Assembly (NCBI GenBank): GCA_903929315.1
Contig: CAIYUC010000229.1
Span: 1-45,680 of the forward strand
From: an uncultured Bacteroidales bacterium
GTDB taxonomy: Bacteria > Bacteroidota > Bacteroidia > Bacteroidales > FEN-979
DNA: 45,680 nt
Reading direction: 5' to 3'
In this document: positions 35,625 through 43,938 of the stretch, one piece after another
Numbering within the stretch: position 1 is the first letter of the stretch
Layout of the letters: the number at the start of each line of letters is the position of its first letter
Notes under the pieces: generated by a model
The model's input: the letters and a program-made list of their open reading frames with translations, nothing else
What the model was told of the DNA's origin: nothing
The model's database searches: none
Position numbers and translations under genes: made by a program

Positions 35625-36446
35625 ATGAAGAAGATCGTTTTCTTCCTGCTTGTTTTCATTACAGGGTGCTCACCATCAGGTGGAAAGCATTCTGAAACGA
35701 ATCCCAAAAAACATTTGTTTTCCTTTAAAAAATTCCAGGGAAACTGGCTGATCAAAGACTATTTTGACAAGCTTAATTCCGGAACTTATGTTGGAAATCT
35801 CAATACTTCCGGTTATGGTATTACTGAGATTATGATTGATTCTGCTCGCCATGATTCCTTATGGCTTTTTACTGAAGATGATTACACTGAAAAGGTTCCC
35901 TTTAAAGTTATCGGTGACGATTCAATAATAGTGAAGGTGAATTCAAATGATTCATCCTGCATTTCTTTCATTGAAAAAATCGGGACTTTGGATGTCAAAT
36001 CCTTTAACCATGCCAGGAACTTCTCGTATTTTCATGCACCGGATTCTCTTCTTTCGGGGTTCTATCCAAAATCGGCCTTCAGAAGGGCCTTGAATTGCGC
36101 AATTACAAAGACTTCCTTTATCGTCTATGATCCCAAACTGGATCAACCTCACGGTACAAGTGCCACTCTGGATTGCCTTGGAAATGTGCAAGGGTTAAAG
36201 AATTTTAAGACCTTCCGTATCTATGTGAACGAGGCGCTTTCAAATTGCCGGGATGTGGACAGGATCGATTTCTCCGATGGGCATAAGACTTATTCTTTTG
36301 GTCTGACCCTGTTCCGGAATGGAATCTTTCTTTATCACTTGGTCCTCTGTGCAAAAAATACCGGGAAGCCCTACTTCCAGAAAGGTACTTTTTTCCTGGA
36401 ATTGGACCGGACAATTAAAAAGCCTGCACTTCAGGCAAAGAAATAA
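35625..36446 (+). CDS. Hypothetical lipoprotein
   Basis: A 273-residue protein with a lipoprotein signal ending F-I-T-G-C (Cys15). Residues 35-120 begin F-K-K-F-Q-G-N-W-L-I-K-D-Y-F and look like a beta-rich domain of the kind found in small lipocalin-like or DUF lipoproteins. Residues 170-260 form a second beta-rich part (I-Y-V-N-E-A-L-S-N-C, F-G-L-T-L-F-R-N-G-I-F-L-Y-H). I recognise no family. It is divergent from the lipid kinase gene and monocistronic. Probably anchored to the outer or inner membrane facing the periplasm. Confidence 0.7.
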   Translation: MKKIVFFLLVFITGCSPSGGKHSETNPKKHLFSFKKFQGNWLIKDYFDKLNSGTYVGNLNTSGYGITEIMIDSARHDSLWLFTEDDYTEKVPFKVIGDDSIIVKVNSNDSSCISFIEKIGTLDVKSFNHARNFSYFHAPDSLLSGFYPKSAFRRALNCAITKTSFIVYDPKLDQPHGTSATLDCLGNVQGLKNFKTFRIYVNEALSNCRDVDRIDFSDGHKTYSFGLTLFRNGIFLYHLVLCAKNTGKPYFQKGTFFLELDRTIKKPALQAKK

Positions 36447-36536
36447 TATCAGTTTTAATTACTCCTACGGGAAATCTAACAAGAATAAAGTTCTTCAATT
36501 GATTTTTCATACATAAAGCATACTTATAAAACATAT

Positions 36537-36642
36537 AACCACAAAGATCACAACGCCTGCCTAGCCGGTAGGCAGGCTTTACACCAAGTCCACAATGAAT
36601 AATTTCTTTGTGACCTTTGTGCAAACATGGTTCATTGTGGTT
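36537..36642. repeat. Inverted CACAAAG element with an embedded 9-bp-stem palindrome
   Basis: The element is bounded by AACCAC (36537) and GTGGTT (36642) with CACAAAG words pointing inward from both ends. At 36555-36577 a perfect hairpin (arms GCCTGCCTA and TAGGCAGGC, loop GCCGG) interrupts it. The outer words match the cluster at window position 1-110. Confidence 0.75.
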
Positions 36643-36678
36643 AAATAAGTAGTATTGTGCTTACTGTAAACTTAACTT

Positions 36679-37308
36679 ATGACTCGTGAAAACAAGTTTT
36701 CTTTATCTCTGATCATATTTATAATTCTTCTTCAGGGTCCGGGTTTGAAGGTAGAAGGTCAGACCAATGACAGTACTTTGTCCATAAAGTTTTTTACAAA
36801 AGAGAACATTGGAGTTGGTATCGGTCTTGGCTATTTTAAAACGGATATCATCAAAGGTTACCAGGTAAGAATAAAGAATGATGAAATATCCTATTCCATT
36901 AATACGATCAACGGAATCATTTTTTCACAAAGGACTGGCTTAGGAATCGGTCTAGGTGCGGAACCCTGGAAGGATGGCTTTTTTTTCCCGGTTTTCCTGC
37001 ATTTGTTCTACGATCTTGAACCGAAGGAAAATACTTTTTACGGGGCAATCAGCGCCGGTTATTCCTTTGGGAAACGTTACTCTACGGTTTTCTATGAATC
37101 CGGAACAGGGGGGTTTATGTTCAATCTGGGGATTGGTTACAGGACGAAGATTTCTAAGAGAGTAAATTTTGAATACGAGGTTTTTTATAACTTTCAGGCT
37201 ATCAAATCAAACTATTCCAATCATGTGGATTCTGTCCATGTGTCTCAGATAGACTATACCGTACCTTATCATTTCGCAGGATTCAGACTCGGAATAAATT
37301 TTCATTAA
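36679..37308 (+). CDS. Outer membrane beta-barrel-like hypothetical protein
   Basis: A 209-residue protein with a signal peptide (about 1-26, ending K-V-E-G-Q). The rest alternates short hydrophobic strands with G-x-G-x-G-Y and aromatic ends (I-G-V-G-I-G-L-G-Y-F, G-L-G-I-G-L-G-A, Y-G-A-I-S-A-G-Y-S-F-G, F-N-L-G-I-G-Y) and closes with F-A-G-F-R-L-G-I-N-F-H. This is the pattern of a small eight-stranded outer membrane barrel of the OmpA/OprF-like type. No specific family is recognised. It is convergent with the polysaccharide operon. Confidence 0.7.
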   Translation: MTRENKFSLSLIIFIILLQGPGLKVEGQTNDSTLSIKFFTKENIGVGIGLGYFKTDIIKGYQVRIKNDEISYSINTINGIIFSQRTGLGIGLGAEPWKDGFFFPVFLHLFYDLEPKENTFYGAISAGYSFGKRYSTVFYESGTGGFMFNLGIGYRTKISKRVNFEYEVFYNFQAIKSNYSNHVDSVHVSQIDYTVPYHFAGFRLGINFH

Positions 37309-37328
37309 ATGGTATTTACCTCCAAAAA

Positions 37329-37350
37329 CTCAGCCCCAGAAGGGGGTGAG
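37329..37350. terminator. Hairpin between convergent genes, possibly bidirectional terminator
   Basis: CTCA-G-CCCC, AGAA, GGGG-G-TGAG form a stem with one mismatch in the 53-bp gap between convergent genes. It has no clear T tract on either side. The core is almost the same as at 133-155. Confidence 0.4.
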
Positions 37351-37361
37351 GCAGGCTAAAC

Positions 37362-39026
37362 CTAAATTGGATCCTCTTCCTTCTTTCCGAAAAGGAACAA
37401 TGAATAAAAGAAGGCGAAGAAAGTTACTCCGGCCTGTGATTCTATGGTATCTTCAGGGATCATGGATAACATGACAATGATGAAAAATACCAGGAAGAAA
37501 TAGTCCGAAAATTTCCTCATTACCAGCGGAGGATAAAGGATCGCAAACAAAAACCATAATAGGCCGAAAATGCCAAACCCGACGAAGATTGACAAAAACT
37601 GGTTATGTGATCGCCATCGCTGATCTTTTGCAAGCCTGGAATGCATTTTTTCGTATTGCTGCTGAAAAGCTTCGTTCATATTGCCTGTCCCGACCCCCGT
37701 TAACCAGTAGCTTTTGATTATTCCCCAGGAAGCCTTCCAGAACTCCAGTCGCTGGATAAGAGAAGATCCTGTTGGATCACCTGTTTCCCGGTATTTGTCG
37801 AACCCGTATAAAATTTCATAGATTTTCCCGCGAATGCTGAATTCCTTCCGGTAAACAACATTGGCAATCCCATTCTCAATGTACCGGATATCCTCTTTTG
37901 TAAGCATGTTTACACCATCTTCGTCCCTTCTGAATCCCTTGGAAGCCAGAAATCTTATCAATGTGAACTTTATCTTTTGCTTTTTCTTATCGAGACTGTC
38001 AAAATTGATCTTGCTTCGTTTATTCCATGCCATTCTTAATTCATCCCACTGGATATAAGTAAAAATGTAATTACCATTTTCCTTCTCATGAAACTGGGGA
38101 TAATGGATATACCGGTTTCCCCTCGATGTGTAATGATCAAGTTTCGTTGTATCGACAGGACTTACTGCATAATAATCATGTACGACTTTATGCATGTATA
38201 AATAGATTCCGCCGATGCAAACAACCAGGGAAATCAATAAAGCTGCTTTAATAGAGGGTTTTTTGTTTTTTAATAAAAGAATGATTAGGAGCAGTATCCC
38301 TGTTATGATGGAGACAACAATACCGGTCGAGGCCTGGGAGATAACCAGGAAAACAATCAACCAGGAAAAAACAATGAAAAGTGCCGTTTTAAGCTTCCAG
38401 GTATAGGTTCTGCTCCGTATGATCAGATAACTCATCGTAAAAAGCGCGAAGCTGATCAGCAATCCAACGATAATGTGGGAAACCGGCTTGGAAATATCAC
38501 GGATATCGATATAATAATGATGAAACAGGTACCATGAATTGATCATCGTACGCACCACGACGGATGCGGTAAAAAGAAGCATTAGCCAGTAAAATTGTCT
38601 TTTCCCGAAAGCTTCTGATGTCGAGATGTATAATGGCAGAATGAGGATCGGTATTTTGGTCCGTAAGTCTTTGAGAGCATAATCGAAATCAGTAGTAAAC
38701 AGTAATCCTGCAAGATGTAAAAGATAGATGGAGCTGAAAATCAATGCCGGCTTATTCCGAAAAAAAGCCTTAAACCCACATGCAATGCTATCAAATAACA
38801 GGTAAAACGAATAGGGCACGATCCCTGATATGACCTTCCAACCTGAATTTCTTGTATAAAAATCCCTGAATTTCCTGAGGTTGTATCTTTCCAGTATCCA
38901 TGCGCCCGTCAGCACGAATTGCGCAATGCTCAATCCTAATTTGGACTGCGGCAATGATGCTATCATGATTGCGATCCCTGCTATATACCCAGCACGGATA
39001 AATTGTCTGAAAAACTTTTCAACCAT
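37362..39026 (-). CDS. O-antigen ligase/polymerase-like membrane protein (Wzy_C family)
   Basis: A 554-residue integral membrane protein with about ten to twelve transmembrane helices. A large extracytoplasmic loop (about 280-450) is followed by W-G-I-I-K-S-Y-W-L-T-G-V-G-T-G-N-M-N-E-A-F and H-S-R-x-x-K-D-Q-R-W-R-S-H-N-Q-F-L, the pattern of the Wzy_C O-antigen ligase/polymerase family (conserved histidine before N-Q). It joins or polymerises lipid-linked glycans on the outer side of the inner membrane. It is the last gene of the amidase-GT2-deacetylase-ligase operon, 8 nt after the deacetylase. Confidence 0.85.
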   Translation of the reverse strand: MVEKFFRQFIRAGYIAGIAIMIASLPQSKLGLSIAQFVLTGAWILERYNLRKFRDFYTRNSGWKVISGIVPYSFYLLFDSIACGFKAFFRNKPALIFSSIYLLHLAGLLFTTDFDYALKDLRTKIPILILPLYISTSEAFGKRQFYWLMLLFTASVVVRTMINSWYLFHHYYIDIRDISKPVSHIIVGLLISFALFTMSYLIIRSRTYTWKLKTALFIVFSWLIVFLVISQASTGIVVSIITGILLLIILLLKNKKPSIKAALLISLVVCIGGIYLYMHKVVHDYYAVSPVDTTKLDHYTSRGNRYIHYPQFHEKENGNYIFTYIQWDELRMAWNKRSKINFDSLDKKKQKIKFTLIRFLASKGFRRDEDGVNMLTKEDIRYIENGIANVVYRKEFSIRGKIYEILYGFDKYRETGDPTGSSLIQRLEFWKASWGIIKSYWLTGVGTGNMNEAFQQQYEKMHSRLAKDQRWRSHNQFLSIFVGFGIFGLLWFLFAILYPPLVMRKFSDYFFLVFFIIVMLSMIPEDTIESQAGVTFFAFFYSLFLFGKKEEDPI

Positions 39027-39034
39027 TTAATCAA

Positions 39035-39850
39035 TCAGGAGAATAATTTTGTCCTCCCTTTTTTTAATTTGATTTTAAATGTGAATAAACTGTCTGTACC
39101 TTTAATATCAATTCGTTTGAGTTCATAAGGATCACGAATGGGCAAGGAATTGATCCTGTTGCCTATCCTCACTGCAAAAATGAGCTTATAATCTCTGAAA
39201 AGCTCTTTCATCTGCATAAGCAGGGCCCGGTCTTTTTTTGGAAATCCACCGAAAGGATATGCAAGAACAGGAACAAAAGGTATCTTGTAAAAATCCAACG
39301 TATTTATGCAATTAGCAAGATCTTCTTTTATCTCCTCAATAGAGAAGTCAGCATAGTTCCTGTGAAGAAAAGAATGCAGTCCGATCTCAACTAAATCTGT
39401 TTTCGTTAATCCCTTTGTTATTTCAGGACGCAGTATCGGTTCCTCTCCTCTGTCCCAAATGTTTGTTTTTCCCATATAACCGACCGGGATAAAAACGGTT
39501 GCCTTAAAATGATATTTTTTCAAGAGTGGAAGTGCATGCGTGTTAAAATTTTCATATGCATCGTCGAAAGTAAGGATCAGGGGTTTTTTTGGTAAAGCTG
39601 TCCCGGCGCTGATCGTATTGTATAATTCTTCAAATGTAATGATAGTATATCCTTTCTCACGAATGAAAAACAGTTGTTGATCCAGTTTCCCGACAGGAAT
39701 AGTTAATCCATCGGCCTTGTCCTCTGACACTTTGTGATACATCAGAATGGACAGCCCTTTTTTGGGTGGAACAGGTAAACTATAATTGAGCATAAGTCCG
39801 ATCAGACAGAGGATGATAAGACCCGAAAATATGTACAGGATAATCATCAT
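39035..39850 (-). CDS. Polysaccharide deacetylase (NodB homology domain), membrane-anchored
   Basis: A 271-residue protein with one N-terminal transmembrane segment (about 2-23) followed by a NodB domain. Motif 1 is L-T-F-D-D-A-Y-E-N with the catalytic and metal-binding aspartates. Motif 2 is H-S-F-L-H-R-N-Y with the two metal-binding histidines. A P-F-G-G segment follows in the place of motif 3. It removes acetyl groups from a sugar polymer or lipid-linked glycan outside the cytoplasm. The start overlaps the GT2 stop by 4 bp (ATGA), indicating coupling. Confidence 0.9.
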   Translation of the reverse strand: MMIILYIFSGLIILCLIGLMLNYSLPVPPKKGLSILMYHKVSEDKADGLTIPVGKLDQQLFFIREKGYTIITFEELYNTISAGTALPKKPLILTFDDAYENFNTHALPLLKKYHFKATVFIPVGYMGKTNIWDRGEEPILRPEITKGLTKTDLVEIGLHSFLHRNYADFSIEEIKEDLANCINTLDFYKIPFVPVLAYPFGGFPKKDRALLMQMKELFRDYKLIFAVRIGNRINSLPIRDPYELKRIDIKGTDSLFTFKIKLKKGRTKLFS

Positions 39851-40617
39851 GATTGATCAGCTATTTCAATGGTTTTTGCAATTTTGACGGAAGTGTAAAA
39901 CGCGGCAAAAAACGCCCACATGAATCCCGGGTAACCGTCGAGTATTCCTCCGCGGATAAAATAATGAATGAAAAAGGTCACCGGGAATTTGAAGAAGACC
40001 CAGAATTTTGAAAATGATTTATTCGCCTTTCTATTCCCCTCTGCTGCATAGGATGTATAAGTATTGATTTTCTGAATGTGATGGGCAATATCATGATAAG
40101 AATAATGAATAATCTCTCCTTTCAGGCTCTCTAATGAATCTTCAACTTTAACATATTCATGGACAGGGACCTGAATAAAAACACCCTTTCTTCGATCAAA
40201 AAGCCGGATTGTTTTGGTTCTACCGGACATCTTCATTCTATGTCCCAGATAATACAACCGAATTGGAATGATGTAGCCTGAATTTACAGGATGAACATCA
40301 GTTTCCGGAAACTTATCTTCCCGGAAAAGAGATTTTATCTCAGATTTCAATTCATCTGAAATTGTTTCATCTGCATCAATGGAAAATATCCAATCATATT
40401 TTGCGTGATTGACTGCATATTGCTTCTGATTTGCATGAAGATCGAATGCCCTATAGAATACGCTGCATCCTTGCTCTTCACAGATATGAATGGTATTATC
40501 CGTTGATCCTGAGTCAATGACGACAACTTCATCTGCAATATCCCGCACTGAATTCAAACATTTCAGAATATTCTGTTCTTCGTTGAAGGTGATGATGACG
40601 ACCGAAAGTTTGTTCAT
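39847..40617 (-). CDS. Glycosyltransferase family 2 (WaaE/KdtX-like)
   Basis: A 256-residue GT-A fold transferase. The start L-S-V-V-I-I-T-F-N-E-E-Q-N-I and V-V-I-D-S-G-S-T-D-N-T are the family signature, and the metal-binding motif is S-I-D-A-D-E-T-I-S (about 77-85). The late Y-H-D-I-A-H-H-I-x-K-I-N-T-Y-T segment and a C-terminal hydrophobic stretch are typical of the WaaE-type branch that adds glucose to lipopolysaccharide core. It starts 7 nt after the amidase gene and overlaps the deacetylase gene by 4 bp. Confidence 0.9.
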   Translation of the reverse strand: MNKLSVVIITFNEEQNILKCLNSVRDIADEVVVIDSGSTDNTIHICEEQGCSVFYRAFDLHANQKQYAVNHAKYDWIFSIDADETISDELKSEIKSLFREDKFPETDVHPVNSGYIIPIRLYYLGHRMKMSGRTKTIRLFDRRKGVFIQVPVHEYVKVEDSLESLKGEIIHYSYHDIAHHIQKINTYTSYAAEGNRKANKSFSKFWVFFKFPVTFFIHYFIRGGILDGYPGFMWAFFAAFYTSVKIAKTIEIADQS

Positions 40618-40624
40618 GTCTTTT

Positions 40625-41419
40625 TTAGGTTTCTATTCTGAAATGATCCCAGCCGGGACCTATAGTAAAAGATCCACGGAAATCCTTCAATACTGAAACT
40701 GAAAGGATCGCTGAAAAAATAGTATTTTTCTTTTTTTCCCCGTTTGCGATGATCCTTCCTTTGGGATCCACGATCATCGATTCCCCCAGGTAAAGAGTTC
40801 CCTCACCATCATGTCCAATCCGGTTGACTCCTGCTACAAATGCGACGTTCTCAATTGCCCTGGCGACCAGGAGGGATTTGAATACATGTGACCTGCTGGC
40901 CGGCCAATTGGAAGGATAGATCAAAAGATCATATTCATATTCTTCCTCCTGCCATGTGTTCCTGCTCCAGACCGGGAACCTCAGATCATAACATATCAAT
41001 GGTAAAATTTTCCATCCTTTCCAATTGATTATGATCCTGGCCGATCCTCCGCTCATTAATTTATATTCATCTGTCAGAATAAAAAGATGTCTTTTATCAT
41101 AGCATTGAAAAAATCCATCAGGATACATGGCTACCAGGCGGTTGTAATATGACCTCTCCTCTCTTATAAGGATGCTGCCAATGACCATGCACTTTTTCCC
41201 TGAGGCTATTTCAGTAAGAAACTGCATTGCGGATCCATCCATGGTTTCCGCACAACGGTCAGGATGCATGGAGAACCCCGTATTGAACATCTCGGGAAGA
41301 ATGATCATATCGGTTGGCTCTTGCAGCTCACTGATCATCTTCCTGTAATTGGTAAGGTTCTTCAATGAATCCTCCCAGAAAACATCAGATTGTATAAGGG
41401 TTATTTTAAGATCATTCAT
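40625..41419 (-). CDS. Nitrilase-superfamily amidase (omega-amidase/YafV-like)
   Basis: A 264-residue carbon-nitrogen hydrolase. The catalytic triad is Glu43 (L-P-E-M-F), Lys109 (Y-D-K-R-H-L-F) and Cys143 (L-I-C-Y-D-L-R-F-P). The motif F-N-T-G-F-S and the K-R-H-L-F loop match the omega-amidase branch (YafV, Nit2), which hydrolyses 2-oxoglutaramate and 2-oxosuccinamate as a metabolite repair step after glutamine transamination. Its place at the head of a polysaccharide operon does not suggest a glycan role and may only be positional. It is divergent from pgk. Confidence 0.9.
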   Translation of the reverse strand: MNDLKITLIQSDVFWEDSLKNLTNYRKMISELQEPTDMIILPEMFNTGFSMHPDRCAETMDGSAMQFLTEIASGKKCMVIGSILIREERSYYNRLVAMYPDGFFQCYDKRHLFILTDEYKLMSGGSARIIINWKGWKILPLICYDLRFPVWSRNTWQEEEYEYDLLIYPSNWPASRSHVFKSLLVARAIENVAFVAGVNRIGHDGEGTLYLGESMIVDPKGRIIANGEKKKNTIFSAILSVSVLKDFRGSFTIGPGWDHFRIET

Positions 41420-41455
41420 AATAAAGTCAGGAGAATGAAAGAGTAAAATTAAAAA

Positions 41456-41491
41456 TTGTTACCGTTATCCTTTTGAATTATTTTAATTTTG
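41456..41491 (+). promoter_or_regulatory. Promoter-like element of pgk
   Basis: TAATTTTG (41484-41491) matches TAnnTTTG 25 nt before the pgk ATG. The nearest suitable TTG (41456-41458) lies 25 nt upstream, slightly outside the usual range. Confidence 0.4.
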
Positions 41492-41516
41492 CCCTGAAAT
41501 ATAAAAGCACCTCATC

Positions 41517-42707
41517 ATGCAAACGATTGATAATTTCAATTTTAAGAATATAAAAGCGCTTGTCAGGGTTGATTTTAATGTTCCATTAGACGATACTTAT
41601 CATATCACCGACACGACCAGGATCGATGCCACAATTCACACGATACGAAAGATCATAAACGATGGAGGATCCGTTATTCTTATGTCTCATCTCGGGCGAC
41701 CAAAAGGAGGCCCTGAAGAAAAATTTTCATTGAAACATCTGGTGCCTTACCTGGCGGAAAAAATGAACTGCCCGGTTTTATTTGCAGATGATTGCATTGG
41801 TGAAAGTGCGCAAAAATTGGCTGCCGGTTTAAAACCAGGTGAGATCCTTCTCCTTGAGAACCTGCGGTTTTATAAGGAAGAAGAAAAAGGGGATGAGGGC
41901 TTTGCAAAGAAATTATCTGCCCTGGGTGATTTTTATGTGAATGATGCTTTTGGAACAGCCCATAGGGCTCATGCTTCCACTACGGTAATCGCTAAATTCT
42001 TCCCAAAAACAAAAGCGTTTGGTTATGTCATGGCAAGTGAGGTCAGTAATCTCAATAAAGTGCTGAAAGAAGCCAAACATCCTTTCACCGCGATCCTGGG
42101 AGGAGCAAAAGTTTCAGGAAAAATCGAGATCATCAATCACCTTATGGACAAAGTCGATAACCTTATCATCGGAGGTGGCATGATGTTCACCTTTATCAAG
42201 GCATTAGGCGGAGAAGTAGGGAATTCAATGATCGAGGAAGAATTGCTGGATCTTTCAAGGAATATTGTGGAAGGAGCAAAGATGATGGGTGTCAACCTGT
42301 ATCTTCCTATAGATGCGGTGATCGCAGACGTTTTTTCAAATGATGCCAATATTAAAATTTGCAATGCATACGATATTCCCGATCCATGGATGGGGCTCGA
42401 TATCGGTCCGAACAGTTGCCAGAAGTTTGATCATGTCATTAAAAAATCCGAGACGATCTTATGGAATGGCCCTATGGGTGTATTTGAGATGGATCATTTT
42501 GAAGAGGGTACGAAGCTTATTGCACAGTCCGTTGCACAAGCTACGGAAAACGGGGCTTTCTCATTGGTTGGCGGAGGGGATTCCGTCGCTGCCCTTCATA
42601 AATATAATCTCGAAGATAAGGTCAGCTATGTTTCGACAGGCGGTGGAGCCATGCTGGAATATATTGAAGGAAAAAGCCTTCCCGGAGTAAAAGCCATCGA
42701 AGCTTGA
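41517..42707 (+). CDS. pgk: Phosphoglycerate kinase
   Basis: A 396-residue glycolytic enzyme that makes ATP from 1,3-bisphosphoglycerate in the cytoplasm. Signature segments are present: R-V-D-F-N-V-P-L near the start, [40 protein letters not shown], and the nucleotide-binding end G-G-G-D-S-V-A-A. Length is normal. The TGA stop overlaps the TTG start of the GT9 gene, so the glycosyltransferase appears translationally coupled to pgk. Confidence 0.97.
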   Translation: MQTIDNFNFKNIKALVRVDFNVPLDDTYHITDTTRIDATIHTIRKIINDGGSVILMSHLGRPKGGPEEKFSLKHLVPYLAEKMNCPVLFADDCIGESAQKLAAGLKPGEILLLENLRFYKEEEKGDEGFAKKLSALGDFYVNDAFGTAHRAHASTTVIAKFFPKTKAFGYVMASEVSNLNKVLKEAKHPFTAILGGAKVSGKIEIINHLMDKVDNLIIGGGMMFTFIKALGGEVGNSMIEEELLDLSRNIVEGAKMMGVNLYLPIDAVIADVFSNDANIKICNAYDIPDPWMGLDIGPNSCQKFDHVIKKSETILWNGPMGVFEMDHFEEGTKLIAQSVAQATENGAFSLVGGGDSVAALHKYNLEDKVSYVSTGGGAMLEYIEGKSLPGVKAIEA

Positions 42708-43747
42708 AAAGCATCATCCTCAGCCGGATCGACAGTATTGGGGATGTTATTCTGACCCTTCCGATGGCCGGTGTGCTGAAAAAATACATTCCCGGTTGTC
42801 GCATTATCTTTCTAGGGAAATCATACACAAGACCGATAATTGAAGCCTCTGAGAATATTGATCAATTTCTCGATTGGGATGAAATCCGGAAATCTGGGGC
42901 CAGGGATCAGATAGCATACATCAACGCCATAAATGCAGATACAATTGTCCATGTTTTTCCTGTCCGTGAGATCTGCAAACTCGCTAAACAAGCCGCTATC
43001 CCTTCACGGATAGCAACATCTCACAGGTGGTTTACAGGATTGTACTGCAATGAATTTGTCCATTTCAGCAGGAAAAACTCCGACCTTCATGAAGCCCAGC
43101 TTAACCTTAAAATGTTGGCTCCTTTAGGAATAACAGGGGAATTTGCACTGACCGAAATACCGGATTTTTATGGTTTAACAAAATTCACTCCTTATCTGGC
43201 ATCCGGCATCCGGCATCCGGAATCTGGCATCCGGCATCCAGCATCCAGCATCCAGCATCCAGCATCAGCCAGCTTTAACCTCATCCTCCATCCAAAGTCC
43301 AAAGGCAGTGCACGTGAATGGGGCCTGGAGAATTTTTCCCGGTTGATCGAACTTCTTCCGGAAGAAAAATTTAAAATTTTCATCACCGGAACATTGGAGG
43401 ATGGGCTTTTGATGAAGGCTTTTCTTCAAAAGAACAAAAATAATGTGACTGATCTGACAGGAAAATTAAGCCTATCCGAACTTATTTCCTTTATTGCTTC
43501 CTGTGATGGCATGGTAGCAGCCAGTACCGGACCTTTGCATATTGCTGCCGCCCTCGGCAAATTCGCACTCGGCCTTTATGCACCAATGAAACCCATCTAT
43601 CCAAAACGCTGGGCCCCATTAGGAAAAAATGCGGGTTATCTTGTCTTCGATAAAGAAGGATGCACGGATTGTAAAAGGTCGGCGGATTGCATTTGTATTC
43701 GCAATATAAAGCCAGAAGAGGTCCTGGAAAAATTGGTGAACTGGTGA
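42704..43747 (+). CDS. Glycosyltransferase family 9 (heptosyltransferase-like)
   Basis: A 347-residue GT-B transferase of the lipopolysaccharide core type. The N-terminus [17 protein letters not shown] is the GT9 signature. The C-terminal half has [14 protein letters not shown], the nucleotide-sugar site. TTG at 42704 is chosen because the conserved N-terminus begins there; it overlaps the pgk stop. The linker between the two halves (about residues 166-190) is replaced or extended by a ten-unit heptamer array that encodes S-G-I-R-H-P-E/A-type repeats. The final residues L-V-N-W and the stop lie in a GGTGAACT octamer. An unusual cysteine cluster (C-T-D-C, C-I-C) sits near the end. Confidence 0.88.
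   Translation: MKSIILSRIDSIGDVILTLPMAGVLKKYIPGCRIIFLGKSYTRPIIEASENIDQFLDWDEIRKSGARDQIAYINAINADTIVHVFPVREICKLAKQAAIPSRIATSHRWFTGLYCNEFVHFSRKNSDLHEAQLNLKMLAPLGITGEFALTEIPDFYGLTKFTPYLASGIRHPESGIRHPASSIQHPASASFNLILHPKSKGSAREWGLENFSRLIELLPEEKFKIFITGTLEDGLLMKAFLQKNKNNVTDLTGKLSLSELISFIASCDGMVAASTGPLHIAAALGKFALGLYAPMKPIYPKRWAPLGKNAGYLVFDKEGCTDCKRSADCICIRNIKPEEVLEKLVNW
43198..43267. repeat. In-frame GGCATCC heptamer array inside the GT9 gene
   Basis: Ten 7-bp units (GGCATCC, one GGAATCT, then AGCATCC) run without a gap for 70 bp. Because 3 x 7 = 21, they encode a heptapeptide repeat ([21 protein letters not shown]). This is the longest array in the window and is fully coding. Confidence 0.92.
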
Positions 43748-43791
43748 GTTATTAGGAATGCAGTAATGCAGTAATGCAGTAATGCAGTAAT
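43733..43791. repeat. GGTGAACT and GCAGTAAT octamer arrays at the GT9 gene end
   Basis: GGTGAACTGGTGAGTT (43735-43750) contains the GT9 stop codon. Four exact GCAGTAAT units follow at 43760-43791. The left end of the IS4 element starts 3 bp later. Confidence 0.85.
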
Positions 43792-43794
43792 TTA

Positions 43795-43814
43795 ACTCAA
43801 GTTTCGGGGTTAAA
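43795..43814 (+). repeat. Left terminal inverted repeat of the IS4 element
   Basis: ACTCAAGTTTCGGGGTTAAA, identical over 20 bp to the reverse complement of 45419-45438. The match ends exactly here on both sides. Confidence 0.95.
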
Positions 43815-43900
43815 AAGCCCAATAATATAGATATAGACATATGTTAATAAAATGCTCATAACATTTCGGTAAAAAGAGTGGAGAAATCTCTGTATTTGGT

Positions 43901-43908
43901 TATCTTTG
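43901..43908 (+). promoter_or_regulatory. -7 box (TATCTTTG) of the transposase gene
   Basis: This matches TAnnTTTG 30 nt before the transposase ATG, inside the IS. No TTG lies at the usual distance. Confidence 0.4.
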
Positions 43909-43938
43909 AATTAGTTACAAACAAAAACACCAACAGGG

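Noticed and set aside
34550-35755. 401-residue version of the DGK-like protein starting at 35755
   Set aside because: The first 84 residues show no family similarity and cover the -7 box and start of the divergent lipoprotein gene; the conserved domain starts right after Met at 35503.
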